Shown: piece by piece, positions 8,557-18,775 of the stretch
Position numbering within the stretch: the stretch's first letter is position 1
How the letters are laid out: the number at the start of each line of letters is the position of its first letter
From: Hydrogenophaga sp.
GTDB lineage: Bacteria; Pseudomonadota; Gammaproteobacteria; Burkholderiales; Burkholderiaceae_C
NCBI RefSeq assembly: GCF_018780385.1
Contig: NZ_JADMJO010000007.1
Coordinates: 41,832 to 105,831, forward strand
Reading direction: 5' to 3'
DNA length: 64,000 nucleotides
Notes under the pieces: generated by a model
What the model saw: only the letters and a program-made list of their open reading frames with translations
What the model was told of the DNA's origin: nothing
Databases searched by the model: none
Made by a program: the position numbers and the translations under genes

Positions 8557-9591
8557 CTAGCGACTGGTGGGCGGTGGCAGGTCCAGCGCCGACGAATGCC
8601 GAACGCGCCAGGCGAGGAAGGCGAGGCCGACGCGGGTTCGGCCGATGCCGTCGAGTGGGTCGAACGACAGCAAGTCGCGAATGGTCTCCAGTCTCGCCTG
8701 CATCGTGCTGTGGTGGACACCGGCAATGCGAGATGCGTCACGGATAGACGCGGAGCGAAGCAGCGCATCCAGAGTTCGCACGGCCCACGGATGCTGCATG
8801 ACGCCTTCGAGTTCCTCGACATCGAGCAACGGTCTATCGACCGAGCACTGGGCGAGCAGATCGATGAGACCGCCATAGTCGTCTGCGACGACAACGGGCA
8901 CATCGGGCACAGCGCACAGACGCAAGCTCACGAGTGCTGTCGCCAGCGATCGGTGGAGGTCGTCGATCCCCGCCGCCACCCCGATCCCGCAGGGGCTGGC
9001 GTCGATGTGTTTCACCTCGGCGCGCAGTAAGCACACGTGCAGCGGACCGTAGCGGGTGTTGACGACGTCTTCCAGCAGGTCGCGGTGTTGCTTCCATGTC
9101 GCGAAGAGCGGCAAGGTGGCAACGCGGTACTTCAAGTGCGGCGCCAATCCGAGTTTGGCAGCCGTAGCGTGGCGATGCTCCACGTCAACGTTGACGTCGA
9201 GCAGATCGCCGAGTCGACGCAATGGATCTTCCGCCTGGTGCCCGCTGCGGATGGCCAGCGCAAGTGCGAGGCGCTCGAGGACCATCGCATCGTTCACATG
9301 GGCTGGCCCCTGCCGCTCCAGCCACACGGTCATGCCGTTTGCTTCCAGGGAGCCTTCTCTCGGCGCTGCGGCGCTGCCCTTCAGGGTCTGCCCGTCCGGT
9401 GCGACGCGGAGCGTGCGCTCTGATTGATGCCCGGCGAACCCCGCTACACAGCCCGAGAGCGAGGCTGCTGCCCCGAGCAGCCCCTGGATGTTGACGCCAC
9501 CTCGAACCAATTCGTCGAAGCACGCGATGATCCTCAACGCCAGGCTGGCGTTGGGGTCAAGGGCCTTCAGTCGAGCCAGCAGTTCCTGCAT
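8557..9591 (-). CDS. PucR-family transcriptional regulator
   Basis: A 344-aa protein ending in the PucR C-terminal helix-turn-helix: LDALLRSASIRDASRIAG, then HHSTMQARLETIRDLLSF and RTRVGLAFLAWRV. The N-terminal two thirds would be the sensory part; I see no clear GAF signature. I chose ATG 9591 (MQELLARLKALDPNAS); 13 further codons are open upstream. It lies seven bases from the stop of the esterase gene at 9599 and 200 bases upstream of the family VIII esterase, so it probably controls one or both. Effector unknown. Confidence 0.8.
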   Translation of the reverse strand: MQELLARLKALDPNASLALRIIACFDELVRGGVNIQGLLGAAASLSGCVAGFAGHQSERTLRVAPDGQTLKGSAAAPREGSLEANGMTVWLERQGPAHVNDAMVLERLALALAIRSGHQAEDPLRRLGDLLDVNVDVEHRHATAAKLGLAPHLKYRVATLPLFATWKQHRDLLEDVVNTRYGPLHVCLLRAEVKHIDASPCGIGVAAGIDDLHRSLATALVSLRLCAVPDVPVVVADDYGGLIDLLAQCSVDRPLLDVEELEGVMQHPWAVRTLDALLRSASIRDASRIAGVHHSTMQARLETIRDLLSFDPLDGIGRTRVGLAFLAWRVRHSSALDLPPPTSR

Positions 9592-9598
9592 ACAGTCC

Positions 9599-10603
9599 TC
9601 AATCGCCCAACACGCGTGACATCCATCCACTGCGCGTGGCGATCATTCCACGTGACAGTGCGGTATGCGGCGCGAAGATGTCGAACGCATGGAACCCACC
9701 CGGCCACACGTGAAGCTCGGCCTGCCCGCCGGCATTCCACAGGGCGTCCGCATAGGCCACGGTTTCGTCGCGAAATATCTCGGCGCTACCGACGTCGAGA
9801 AACGCGGGTGGTAGGTCGCAAAGCTCAGTTGCACGAGCCGGCGCGGCATACGGCGACACATCCGGACCACCGCGCGCTTCGCCAAGCAGCGCGCCCCAGC
9901 CGGTCTCGTTGCTCACGCGATCCCAGACGCCGATGCCATCGAACTGAAGCGTGGACTTCGTGATGCCGCGGTCGTCCAGCATGGGGTAGTCGAGCAGCTG
10001 ACCGCACAGGCGGGGACCGCCCCTATCGCGCGCCGCGAGGGCTGCACCGGCCGCCAAACCTCCCCCTGCGCTGGCGCCCGCGATCAGCAGGCGATCGAGG
10101 CGCACGCCGAGCGACTCCGCATGCAATGCCATCCATTCCAGTGCCGCGTAAACATCTTCCCGCGGATAAGGATCGCGATACTCTGGCGCCAGGCGGTACT
10201 CGATCGACACGAGCACGACGCCCAGCTGTTCGACGAAATCGATCATCCGGTCCAACCCACTGAACCGATCGCCGAACATCAGACCCCCGGAATGCACGAA
10301 AAGCACACCGGGGCGCTGCCCGGAGGCACGCTCGTGACGGAAGACGGACGCCTTGAGAGGGTGACCCTCGTAACCCTCGAAGACGCGTTCCTCGCAGCGG
10401 ATGTTTCGCCCGCCGATCAGCGTTTCGAGAGGCGGCCCTGCGTAGGACACCCGCATGAAGTCGATCAGGTCGCTGGTCACAGTCGGCGGGAACATTCCGC
10501 CCACGATCGCCAAGCCTGCGCGCAGTTCAGGATCAAAGGTCGGTCGGTCGAGCCGCGCTTGTCGGCCCACCCCCTCGACCACCCCCTGGGTGAGCTCCTT
10601 CAT
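9599..10603 (-). CDS. Alpha/beta hydrolase fold-3 esterase (HSL family)
   Basis: About 334 aa. The oxyanion motif is HSGGLMFG, a variant of HGGG. The nucleophile is in IAGASAGGGLAAG, the acid probably in DVGSAEIFRDE, and the catalytic histidine in GGFHAFD. These mark the hormone-sensitive-lipase family, which acts on short acyl esters. ATG 10603 is preferred over the GTG at 10618 because GGAA stands seven bases before it. It is followed by the PucR-type regulator and the second esterase. No signal peptide. Confidence 0.85.
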   Translation of the reverse strand: MKELTQGVVEGVGRQARLDRPTFDPELRAGLAIVGGMFPPTVTSDLIDFMRVSYAGPPLETLIGGRNIRCEERVFEGYEGHPLKASVFRHERASGQRPGVLFVHSGGLMFGDRFSGLDRMIDFVEQLGVVLVSIEYRLAPEYRDPYPREDVYAALEWMALHAESLGVRLDRLLIAGASAGGGLAAGAALAARDRGGPRLCGQLLDYPMLDDRGITKSTLQFDGIGVWDRVSNETGWGALLGEARGGPDVSPYAAPARATELCDLPPAFLDVGSAEIFRDETVAYADALWNAGGQAELHVWPGGFHAFDIFAPHTALSRGMIATRSGWMSRVLGD

Positions 10604-10958
10604 CTCGAGTTCCTTCACGAACGTCTGCTTGTGGCTAAGTCACGCTGAAGATTGAGCGCGCCTCTTTGAGTGAAAACCTAAATTACCCGTTTAGGAGAGA
10701 GGATTCTCCGGCACTTCCCGAAGGACCGGTTGTGGCCGATTCCCGAAGTTTGGCCTTGGAGCTGGCGAACGGCTACCCATCAAGATGGGATCGCAGGCCG
10801 CTTTCCATTGACCGTCAAGATGAACGAGAGAGGCCGAACGCCAGAAATCCAGTCACGCCAATTACGACCCAATCCGGACCCTCGGTGTGGCACAAGGCCA
10901 TGTGAGTCGCTAATTTCTCGCGTACGCCAAAGCAGCTACTCTGGCGCCCAGCGACAAA
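10604..10958. other. Intergenic with repeat copy 3
   Basis: Between the esterase promoter side and the stop of the response-regulator kinase gene. It holds the third repeat copy and no gene. Confidence 0.5.
10721..10801 (-). repeat. Dispersed repeat, copy 3 (inverted)
   Basis: Read on the minus strand it gives CGGCCTGCGATCCCATC, TTGATGGGTAGCCG, CCAGCTCCAAGGCC and GGGAATCGGCCACA, matching copies 1 and 2 block for block, about 8 kb away. Confidence 0.7.
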
Positions 10959-12128
10959 TCAGCCCGATACTTGATCCGTCGTTACAGCAGGGAGGTTGAT
11001 CAGCGAAAACGTGAGTGTGAACTCCGCTCCCTCGCCAGGGGACCCCTTGGCACGAACAGCGCCTCCATGACGCTCGACGATCCGGCGTACATTGGCCAAA
11101 CCCATTCCCTCGCCAATGAACTCGTCATTGGAATGCAAGCGCCGGAACGGCTTGAACAGTTGATCGGCCAATTTCGAATCAAAGCCTGCTCCGTTGTCTG
11201 AAAAGCGGATTTCAGCAGCGCTTGAGGGTGAAGCCACGGCCCGAATGGCGATGTGAGCGACCTCTTTTCCCGAGGTGTATTTGATCGCGTTGCTGAGCAA
11301 GTTGACGAAGGCCTGCAAAAGCAAGCCCTCCTGACCCAATATGCATGGCAGTGGACCAACGTCCCAGATGATATTGCGGCCCTGGGTAAGGAGGTTGACC
11401 GCGTTCAGTGCGTCCCGCAGTACTTTATCGAGCTCGACAGGAGCCATCGCCATCGGTTGGTCCCCCAGGCGTGCGAAATCCAGCAGGTCTTTCACCATGC
11501 GAAGCGCCAAATTTCCCGACTCGACGCCCAGTCCGAGCATCTTCGGGTCGGGTAACTCTTGATTGATCGCATCTTCCCGAGCGATTTCCAGAATCCCGCG
11601 CATATTGACAAGGGGGCCGCGAAGATCGTGCGAAATGCGGGCAGCGAAGGCATCCAGCTCACCGTTCACCGCCACAAGCTGTTCAAATTGCCGCTGGACC
11701 TCCGCCTCCAGGCGGCGATTGCTTGCGCGCAGCCGCTGAACTTCCAGTGCGCGCTCGATCACCGGGAGTAGCGTGGTCGCGCGAAAAGGTTTCTGTATGC
11801 AGTCGATCGCGCCACTTCGCATTGCCTCCACCACCGAGGGAACGCTTGCCTTGCCGGTCATCAGCACTACGACCACATCGGGGACTGCGTTCTGGAGAAG
11901 TCGGGTGAGTTCTATGCCGTCCATCTCCGGCATCTGAAGGTCCGTCAGGACGAGATGGAAAGTGGTGGCTCGTGCCCGTTCAAGCGCGGTTGCCGGACTG
12001 TCGCACACTTCGACCTCATATCCCTCATCACTCAGCGTATCCAGCAATGCGTCGCGCTGCGCAGGATCATCATCGACGACCAGCAGCCGGTAGCCTGATG
12101 GGGTCGACGGTGCGTTTTTGTGGAGCAT
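10959..12128 (-). CDS. Response regulator-histidine kinase hybrid (REC-HisKA-HATPase)
   Basis: The receiver comes first (residues about 13-130): LLVVDDDPAQRDAL, phospho-acceptor Asp in LTDLQMPEMDG, and the Lys in CIQKPFRA. A short coiled linker leads to HisKA with ARISHDLRGPLVNM and then the ATPase domain (LSNAIKYT, DNGAGF, GMGLANV). There is no membrane segment, so the kinase is soluble and its activity is probably set by phosphorylation of its own receiver from another kinase. It is divergent from the 1508-aa kinase gene, the likely partner. No output domain. Confidence 0.9.
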   Translation of the reverse strand: MLHKNAPSTPSGYRLLVVDDDPAQRDALLDTLSDEGYEVEVCDSPATALERARATTFHLVLTDLQMPEMDGIELTRLLQNAVPDVVVVLMTGKASVPSVVEAMRSGAIDCIQKPFRATTLLPVIERALEVQRLRASNRRLEAEVQRQFEQLVAVNGELDAFAARISHDLRGPLVNMRGILEIAREDAINQELPDPKMLGLGVESGNLALRMVKDLLDFARLGDQPMAMAPVELDKVLRDALNAVNLLTQGRNIIWDVGPLPCILGQEGLLLQAFVNLLSNAIKYTSGKEVAHIAIRAVASPSSAAEIRFSDNGAGFDSKLADQLFKPFRRLHSNDEFIGEGMGLANVRRIVERHGGAVRAKGSPGEGAEFTLTFSLINLPAVTTDQVSG

Positions 12129-12401
12129 GACGGAGCTTTGACCTTCGGTACTGGCGCTGAGTTGGTGGTGAAAAAGCGATGCGAAACAAAAACACGTCAG
12201 TGAAAGGTATCACTCAATTGCAATTCGGGGCAAACATGGTGCCTTGTTTTTTCGTCTTTGCGTGAACTGTGCCCACCCCACTCGCACAAGGGTCGTTTTT
12301 CGCACAATGCCGGTGATGGAATCACGCAGGGCGTGCCCTGAAACATCTGTAAATTTGATTCGTTCGTCGGACGGTCGATACAAACTCAACACTCGCCGTC
12401 C

Positions 12402-15400
12402 ATGTACAAACCCCACCCCAACACCAACATGTCCATGCGCTCGAATTCAATGGAGAAACCTGGGATCCGCAGCCTGATCACAGGGCTGTTGATGATCGCG
12501 GCGCTGCCCGGCTTGGCGATGGTCACCTATGGCTACATGGGCGTTCGAGACGACGCGGTTGCCCGAGCACGCGAAGAGGTCCGAGCGGCAGCCGAGATGG
12601 CGGCAGCCACCGAGGAGCAGATGGTCGAAGGTGTGCGACAGACCCTGGCCACCGTGGCAAGCGGCCCCTCGGTCAGACGCAACGACCTCCTCGACCTGTG
12701 CAACGAATACGTAACCAACATCTCTCGGACTTTTCCGAACTATGGGTCGATCAGCGTCTTTAACTTGCAAGGGCGCCCCAGATGCCTGAGCGATGCCAGC
12801 ACAAAAGCGATCACGGTGAGCGAGCGCTCCGCGTTTGAACGTGCTGTTGCAAGCCGGCAGTTCGCCATGGACGACTATTCCATGGAGGCGTCCACGGATG
12901 GTGATGAGATCGGCTTTGCCTTGCCCGTCTTCGACTACGCGGAAACGGTTACAGGCGTGGCCTATGCAACATTGAATCTTTCCCACGTCTCCGCCCGGCT
13001 GGATTCGCTCTCGGTGTCCGAATCGGTCACCGTCATGATTACTGACGGGAAAGGGACCGTTCTCGCCACGAACAAGCGGGACGTTCAAGACATTGGTACT
13101 TCCATTTCGAATCCTGCGCTGCTGCAGCGCATCGCGAGGTCGGCGCCAGAAGGTCGAGTGATTCCAGCCGACACCGAAGAGGACTGGTTGCACGAGGTGG
13201 TGCGGGTCGGTGAAATGAACTCCGAGCCGATCTACGCCATTGCCAGTGCCAAACGCAGTGACATCCTTGCTGAGCCCCTTGAGCGCCTGCAGCTTCAACT
13301 GATCATCCTCGCGCTGAGTTGTGCAGTGGGTATCGTTTTGGCCATGCGACTGGCCGAACGGCAATTCATCAGCCCAATCAGCGCACTGCTAAAGCGAATG
13401 GAGGCGGCAGCCCAACAAAAAACAGCTCCACCATCTACTGGACACGTGGCAAATGCGCCCAGCCGTGAGTTCGCTGCTTTGGAGAAGACCTTCACGAGCA
13501 TGCTGCAGGAGTTGAACAAAAAGGATGCCCAACTGAACAAAGCGCAGGAAATCACCCGCGTTGGGTTCTTCCAACTCGACCTTGAAAAGCAGGTCTATAC
13601 CGGTTCCGCTTCACTTCGCGATATTTTCGGACTGGAAAAAGCTTTTCTAGAGTCGTCCACTGAAAAGTCATTAACGCCGGCCCAATATCTATCGATGATC
13701 CACCCAGAAGACAGGGAAAGAGTGCGCCAGCACAGAACGATGGTGCTTGAAGGCAAGAAACCTGAGCACATCCAATACCGGATCATTCGTCCCGATGGAG
13801 AAACCCGTTGGATCGACGCCTTCGGCTTTGTAGAGCATGACTCACAGGGAAAGCCGATCCTCTACGCTGGTGCGTTGCAGGATGTCTCAGAGCAACACCG
13901 CCTACGCAGGCTCTACCAGGTCCAGAGCAAGATCAATGAGGCGATTTTGTCGGCACGCTCGGTTCAAGACTTGTTCGAAAGGGTTTGTAGCATCTGTGTA
14001 GCCCACGCAGAAATGCGGATGGCGTGTGTTGCTGCTGTTGACCCACAGAAAGGTACCGTCACGGTAGTAGCGAGCGCAGGACACGATGAGGGCTACACGG
14101 ACATCCTAAGTACTGAATTGCTTGATGTGGCAACGCTCGACCTCCCAATTCCAACCGCTTTGCGCACAGCCAAATTGGCAGTGTCCAACAACCTTGCCAC
14201 TGCGCTCCAAAAACACCGCTGGGCAGTGGAGGCTGCTCGGCGTCGGTACCGTTCTGTTGCCGCAGTGCCGTTCAAGACCGCAGGTCAAGCTACCAAAGCC
14301 CTTGTGCTCATGGCATCCGAGACCGAATATTTCCAGGCGGCCGAATGTCGTCAGCTCGAAGCCATCGGGGAGAGCCTGGCCGCTGCGGTGAATCATCTGA
14401 ACGAAGAGGCGCGCAGGCGCGATCGAGAGGAGCGGCTGAAGCTGCTGGAAACCTGCATCGCGCGGCTCAACGACATTGTCTTGATCACCGAAGCGGAGCC
14501 TTTTGGCGAACCTGGCCCCAGGATCTTGTTTGTCAATGACGCTTTCGAACGACTGACGGGCTACGCCAAGGAAGAAGTGATAGGGAAGACTCCGCGCATC
14601 TTGCAAGGGCCCAAAACCGACCGCCAAGTGCTGGACCGTATTCGTCATCATCTCGAACGTTGGGAGCCTGTGCGCGAGGAGATCATCAATTACACCAAGG
14701 ATGGTCGAGAAATCTGGCTGGAGTTGGACATTGTCCCTGTGGCCGATGAAACCGGTTGGTACACCCACTGGGTGGCCATTGAGCGTGACATCACTCAGCG
14801 CATCGAGCTGAAGCAGCAAAGAGAGCGGGCGCTCATTGAGCTCAAGACGGCACAAGACAGGCTGCTGCGAGCGCAGACGTTGTCACGGACAGGTCATTGG
14901 GAACGCTTTGCAAATGATGGCCCTGCCGTCTGGTCTGCCAGTCTGTTTGAAATCACTGGCAACGACCCCGAGAAGGGCGTACCAAGTCTTGAGGCCTGCA
15001 TGTCAAAAGTGCATCCGGAAGACTTTGAGACTTACCTAGCCATCATGAACGATGGTTTCACGCAGGGAAAGATGCGGCGTTGGACCTATCGGTGCGTGTT
15101 TCCAGATGGCCGGGTGAGCTGGTTGGAAGAGACCATCGACGAGCCCAAACGGGATGAATCCGGCGCAGTCGTGTCAATCAGTGGCACGGTTCAGGACGTG
15201 ACCGAACGCCTTGAAGGTGAGCAAAATCTCAAGATGCAGCTCGCCCGCACAGTGCTGCTCAACAAGATCGCACGTGCCACCGACGAACGCCTGAATCTGG
15301 GCCGGATCTTCGAGGTGGTGTGTGAGAACCTAGAAGCAGAGTTCGCCGTGGGGATGAGCGCTGCCCTGATTTACGACAGCGATGCGGACGCTTTCGAGGT

Positions 15401-16928
15401 TGTCCGGATGGGTACTCGCGGAGCCCCGCAATGCCAGTCTTGCGGCTTGAGTGAGGGAATTTTGCTGGCTGTGGGAAGCGATGCGCTCGACAGGTCTCAT
15501 GTCGGTGAATTTGTCTACGAACCAGACACCAGGGGGATGCCCTGTGACTTCCCCAAGAAGCTCGCGCAGGCCGGGCTCGGCTCGGTGGTCTTTGCGCCGA
15601 TGCGTGCGCAGGGTCGCGTCTTCGGTGTGTTGGTGGCGGCCAGGTCTCTGCCCAATGCATTCAACAGCGAGGAATGCAACTTTTTAATGCAACTCGCAGA
15701 ACATGTTGCATTGGCTGCGAGCCACGCACGCCTGTACCAAGACCTTCAACTCGCCTACGAAGAGTTGCAGGGCGCGCAGCAGGTATCGCTGCAGCAGGAG
15801 CGTTTGCGCGTGCTCGGCCAGATGGCCAGCGGTATTGCACACGACATCAACAACGCCATCACACCCATGGCGCTGTACACCGAGTCCTTGCTGAACAAAG
15901 AAAAAGGCCTGAGCGAGCGTGGCAGAAAACAACTCTCCACCATCCAGCTTGCGGTGGACGACGTGGCTGAGACGGTAGCGCGCATGCGGGAGTTCTATCG
16001 GCCAGCGGATGGATTCACGCAGCGAAGCAGCGTGGATCTCAACCGTCTGGTCACACAGGTGGTGGAACTCACCCGTGCACGGTGGCGCGACATCCCGCAG
16101 CAGACAGGGGTTTCCATCGATATGGCACTCAACCTCTCCCCTTCGCTGCCTCAGGTCTCTCTCGTTGAAGCGGAAATCAGGGACGCCCTGACCAACCTGG
16201 TGCTCAACGCGGTGGACGCCATGCCCGAAGGGGGCGATCTGATCGTGGCGACATCGCAAAAGGTCGATGAAAGCGGTCAGCCTTGCGTCGTCCTGGAAAT
16301 CTCCGACACCGGCGTGGGCATGGACGAGCAGACGCGCCTGCGGTGCATGGAGCCCTTCTTCACCACCAAAGGCGAACGAGGCTCTGGTCTTGGATTGTCC
16401 ATGGTGTACGGCGCGCTGCAGCGCCATGAGGCTGAAATATCCCTCATGAGCGAGCCCGGGAAAGGCACGACGTTTGGCATCCGTTTCCTCGCACAGGCTT
16501 CATCGGCAACGGGGGGAGGCGATCAGGCAGCAGAGGCGACTTCAGGAAAGCGCAGGAGCCTGAAGATATTGTTGATTGATGATGAGGTGGCTCTTCTCAG
16601 TGCCTTGAGTGAGATGCTCGAGGGCGAGGGTCATCTGGTGACCTCCGCCGGTGGTGGCCAAGAGGGGCTGGATCTGTTCAAGGCGAGTTTGAAGGCGGGT
16701 GGCTACGATGTGGTCATCACAGATCTCGGCATGCCCCGGGTCGATGGGAATGCGGTGGCCACGGGGGTAAAAGCCATGTCGCCCAAAACGCCCGTGATCA
16801 TGTTGACTGGGTGGGGGCGCCGCATGCTGGAAGACGGTGTCTTGCCTCCTTGCGTTGACCATCTGCTTGGCAAGCCTGCACGCATGGCTTTATTGCGAGA
16901 GGCTCTGGTAAGTTGCATGTCGGGTTGA
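12402..16928 (+). CDS. Large membrane sensor kinase with PAS/GAF array and receiver
   Basis: 1508 residues. A first membrane helix (about 23-45) and a second (about 295-318, LQLIILALSCAVGIVLAM) bracket a periplasmic Cache-like sensor. Then come PAS (about 380-505), GAF (510-665), PAS (680-810), PAS (815-930), GAF (940-1110), HisKA with GIAHDINNAITP (His near 1145), ATPase (LVLNAVDAMPEGG, DTGVGM, GSGLGLSMVYG) and a C-terminal receiver with VVITDLGMPRVDG (Asp near 1439). Several Met codons (1, 10, 12, 17) could start it and none has a clear ribosome-binding site. It is divergent from the REC-kinase gene; together they could form a phosphorelay. Confidence 0.9.
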   Translation: MYKPHPNTNMSMRSNSMEKPGIRSLITGLLMIAALPGLAMVTYGYMGVRDDAVARAREEVRAAAEMAAATEEQMVEGVRQTLATVASGPSVRRNDLLDLCNEYVTNISRTFPNYGSISVFNLQGRPRCLSDASTKAITVSERSAFERAVASRQFAMDDYSMEASTDGDEIGFALPVFDYAETVTGVAYATLNLSHVSARLDSLSVSESVTVMITDGKGTVLATNKRDVQDIGTSISNPALLQRIARSAPEGRVIPADTEEDWLHEVVRVGEMNSEPIYAIASAKRSDILAEPLERLQLQLIILALSCAVGIVLAMRLAERQFISPISALLKRMEAAAQQKTAPPSTGHVANAPSREFAALEKTFTSMLQELNKKDAQLNKAQEITRVGFFQLDLEKQVYTGSASLRDIFGLEKAFLESSTEKSLTPAQYLSMIHPEDRERVRQHRTMVLEGKKPEHIQYRIIRPDGETRWIDAFGFVEHDSQGKPILYAGALQDVSEQHRLRRLYQVQSKINEAILSARSVQDLFERVCSICVAHAEMRMACVAAVDPQKGTVTVVASAGHDEGYTDILSTELLDVATLDLPIPTALRTAKLAVSNNLATALQKHRWAVEAARRRYRSVAAVPFKTAGQATKALVLMASETEYFQAAECRQLEAIGESLAAAVNHLNEEARRRDREERLKLLETCIARLNDIVLITEAEPFGEPGPRILFVNDAFERLTGYAKEEVIGKTPRILQGPKTDRQVLDRIRHHLERWEPVREEIINYTKDGREIWLELDIVPVADETGWYTHWVAIERDITQRIELKQQRERALIELKTAQDRLLRAQTLSRTGHWERFANDGPAVWSASLFEITGNDPEKGVPSLEACMSKVHPEDFETYLAIMNDGFTQGKMRRWTYRCVFPDGRVSWLEETIDEPKRDESGAVVSISGTVQDVTERLEGEQNLKMQLARTVLLNKIARATDERLNLGRIFEVVCENLEAEFAVGMSAALIYDSDADAFEVVRMGTRGAPQCQSCGLSEGILLAVGSDALDRSHVGEFVYEPDTRGMPCDFPKKLAQAGLGSVVFAPMRAQGRVFGVLVAARSLPNAFNSEECNFLMQLAEHVALAASHARLYQDLQLAYEELQGAQQVSLQQERLRVLGQMASGIAHDINNAITPMALYTESLLNKEKGLSERGRKQLSTIQLAVDDVAETVARMREFYRPADGFTQRSSVDLNRLVTQVVELTRARWRDIPQQTGVSIDMALNLSPSLPQVSLVEAEIRDALTNLVLNAVDAMPEGGDLIVATSQKVDESGQPCVVLEISDTGVGMDEQTRLRCMEPFFTTKGERGSGLGLSMVYGALQRHEAEISLMSEPGKGTTFGIRFLAQASSATGGGDQAAEATSGKRRSLKILLIDDEVALLSALSEMLEGEGHLVTSAGGGQEGLDLFKASLKAGGYDVVITDLGMPRVDGNAVATGVKAMSPKTPVIMLTGWGRRMLEDGVLPPCVDHLLGKPARMALLREALVSCMSG

Positions 16929-17046
16929 CGCCAGGCATGAGTTGAACCACCAACTGCCTTGCCGATCAGAGCCAAATAGTGGTTAGCGATTCCAGACCAA
17001 CCTAGGCTGTGGCTGCTCACATTTGATGGTTTTTTACTTTAAAACA

Positions 17047-18657
17047 ATGAAATTTCCAGTCCCTGAGAACGAAGAACAAAGAGTACAGACGCTGCTCGAC
17101 TTGCAGGTACTCGATTCCCTGCCCAGCCCGGTGTTTGACAGCATCACTGAGCTGGCTGCGAGCATTTGCGGGACCGACATTGCCTTGATTTCTCTGGTGG
17201 ACGCTGAGCGGCAGTGGTTCAAGTCTCGCCTGGGATTCGAGCCGAGCGAGACTGGCCGTGACGAGGCCTTTTGTTCGCACACCATCATGGACTCAAAGTC
17301 TGTGCTGGTGGTCAATGACGCAACTCGGGACCCGCGCTTCGCTCAACTTCCGCTGGTGCGCAGCGGCAGCGTGCGTTTCTATGCGGGCGCCCCCATCACC
17401 ACCGCCAGCGGGAAAGCTCTGGGCGCTGTGTGTGTGCTGGACCCAGAGAAAAAGGGCTTGTCTGAGGTCCAGACGCGCCAATTGCAACACCTTGCAAACC
17501 TAACGATGGGCCTGATCGAAAACGAGGCCCTGCGCAGGCGCGAGGCGCGCATGATCCTGGACCTGGTTCGAAAAAACGAGCAGATCATCCGAAGCGTGCT
17601 GGACAAGGGGCGCGAGATGGCCGCGTTCATCGACCCTCAGCACCGCTACCTATATGTCAACCCAGCTTTTGAGCGGTACTGGATTCGGTCGCAGGAGGCC
17701 CTGCTGGGCACGCCGGTGCAGGATTTGGTGGGGGACAGGCTGTACCGCGAGGTGTGCAAAGTCGGTATCAACCAGGCACTCAGCGGTCACGAGTCGATGC
17801 TCACTTTTGAGTACAGCTTCCCCGGCAAAGGTCTGCGGCGAATGGAGTTGCTCCACATCCCTGCCCTCAACGATGAGGGGCGCGTGCATGGGGTGGTTGA
17901 GCGTCATCGCGACGTGACGGAACTTGCCGAGCAGGCCGATCTGCTGCGCAGCCATGCCTCCGAACTGGAGGTCCGGCGGGTCTCGCTGGACCGTTACCTC
18001 CACGCCATCTCGCACGAGCTCAAGCAACCGGTGAACGCGATCAACAACGCCACGCCGGTGCTGATGGCCAAGTTGGACGGCACGCTGCCTGAGCTCGAGC
18101 AGAAATGTTTGACTTACATCGAGCGCGGTGGGCGCCGCCTGGCTCGCTTGCTGGAGGATATGCGCCTGTTCGGGGAACTGGATGGGCGCACTCTGACGGT
18201 GGCTCGTCACAATGTCCGCTCACTGCTGGAAGAGAGTGTGATGCATCTGCGCGATGAAATTAAGCAGCGTCAGGCCACGGTGGATCTTCAAGTCGATGGC
18301 GATCTGTGGGTGGATGCGCCGGTGTTTGAACTGGCCGTCCGCTGCCTACTGGAACACTCCTTGTGGTCCTCAGATAAAACGCCTGCGCACATCGTTGTGC
18401 GGCTCATGAAGGAAGGCGACCAGTTGCGGCTAGAGGTCATCGACCCCAGCGTTGCGAACCCTCTGCCAGTCATCGGGTCTGAACGTGTTCATCAATACAC
18501 CAGCGCCCTGCCAGCATCCACGCTGTCTGTCGCGGAATTCACGGTGATGAACGACGCTGTCTTTCTGGTCGTCGGCCTCGAACGACTAAGATCCGACTTG
18601 AGCGGCTGGTCGATTGATCGGCCTGCGACTTTGAGCATGAACATGGCAAGAAGTTGA
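17047..18657 (+). CDS. GAF-PAS-HisKA protein with degenerate ATPase domain
   Basis: About 536 aa from ATG 17047 (MKFPVPENEEQRVQTLL, a typical start of this GAF-kinase family; an ATG at 17026 is also open). GAF (about 10-160) has ICGTDIALISLVD and GSVRFYAGAPI. PAS (about 185-295) has AFIDPQHRYLYVNPAFE. HisKA has HAISHELKQPVNAIN. The region where an ATPase domain should follow lacks the conserved Asn (LAVRCLLEHSLWSS) and the DxGxG box (EVIDPSVANPLP), so it may be a receiver-signalling pseudokinase. Same direction as its kinase neighbours. Confidence 0.8.
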   Translation: MKFPVPENEEQRVQTLLDLQVLDSLPSPVFDSITELAASICGTDIALISLVDAERQWFKSRLGFEPSETGRDEAFCSHTIMDSKSVLVVNDATRDPRFAQLPLVRSGSVRFYAGAPITTASGKALGAVCVLDPEKKGLSEVQTRQLQHLANLTMGLIENEALRRREARMILDLVRKNEQIIRSVLDKGREMAAFIDPQHRYLYVNPAFERYWIRSQEALLGTPVQDLVGDRLYREVCKVGINQALSGHESMLTFEYSFPGKGLRRMELLHIPALNDEGRVHGVVERHRDVTELAEQADLLRSHASELEVRRVSLDRYLHAISHELKQPVNAINNATPVLMAKLDGTLPELEQKCLTYIERGGRRLARLLEDMRLFGELDGRTLTVARHNVRSLLEESVMHLRDEIKQRQATVDLQVDGDLWVDAPVFELAVRCLLEHSLWSSDKTPAHIVVRLMKEGDQLRLEVIDPSVANPLPVIGSERVHQYTSALPASTLSVAEFTVMNDAVFLVVGLERLRSDLSGWSIDRPATLSMNMARS

Positions 18658-18775
18658 CGACCTGGTCGCAGAGGTCTGGCGCAGGGTGATGACCGGAGAA
18701 AAGAAAAAGCGTAAAGTATCAGAGCGGGCTGCACGAAGAGAGCTGTCACTCATAACCTGACGATGGGCTGCGGAT

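Noticed and set aside
6997..9030. 677-codon plus-strand ORF
   Set aside because: Antisense to the family VIII esterase and the PucR-type gene, whose motifs are clear; the plus-strand product has no domain.
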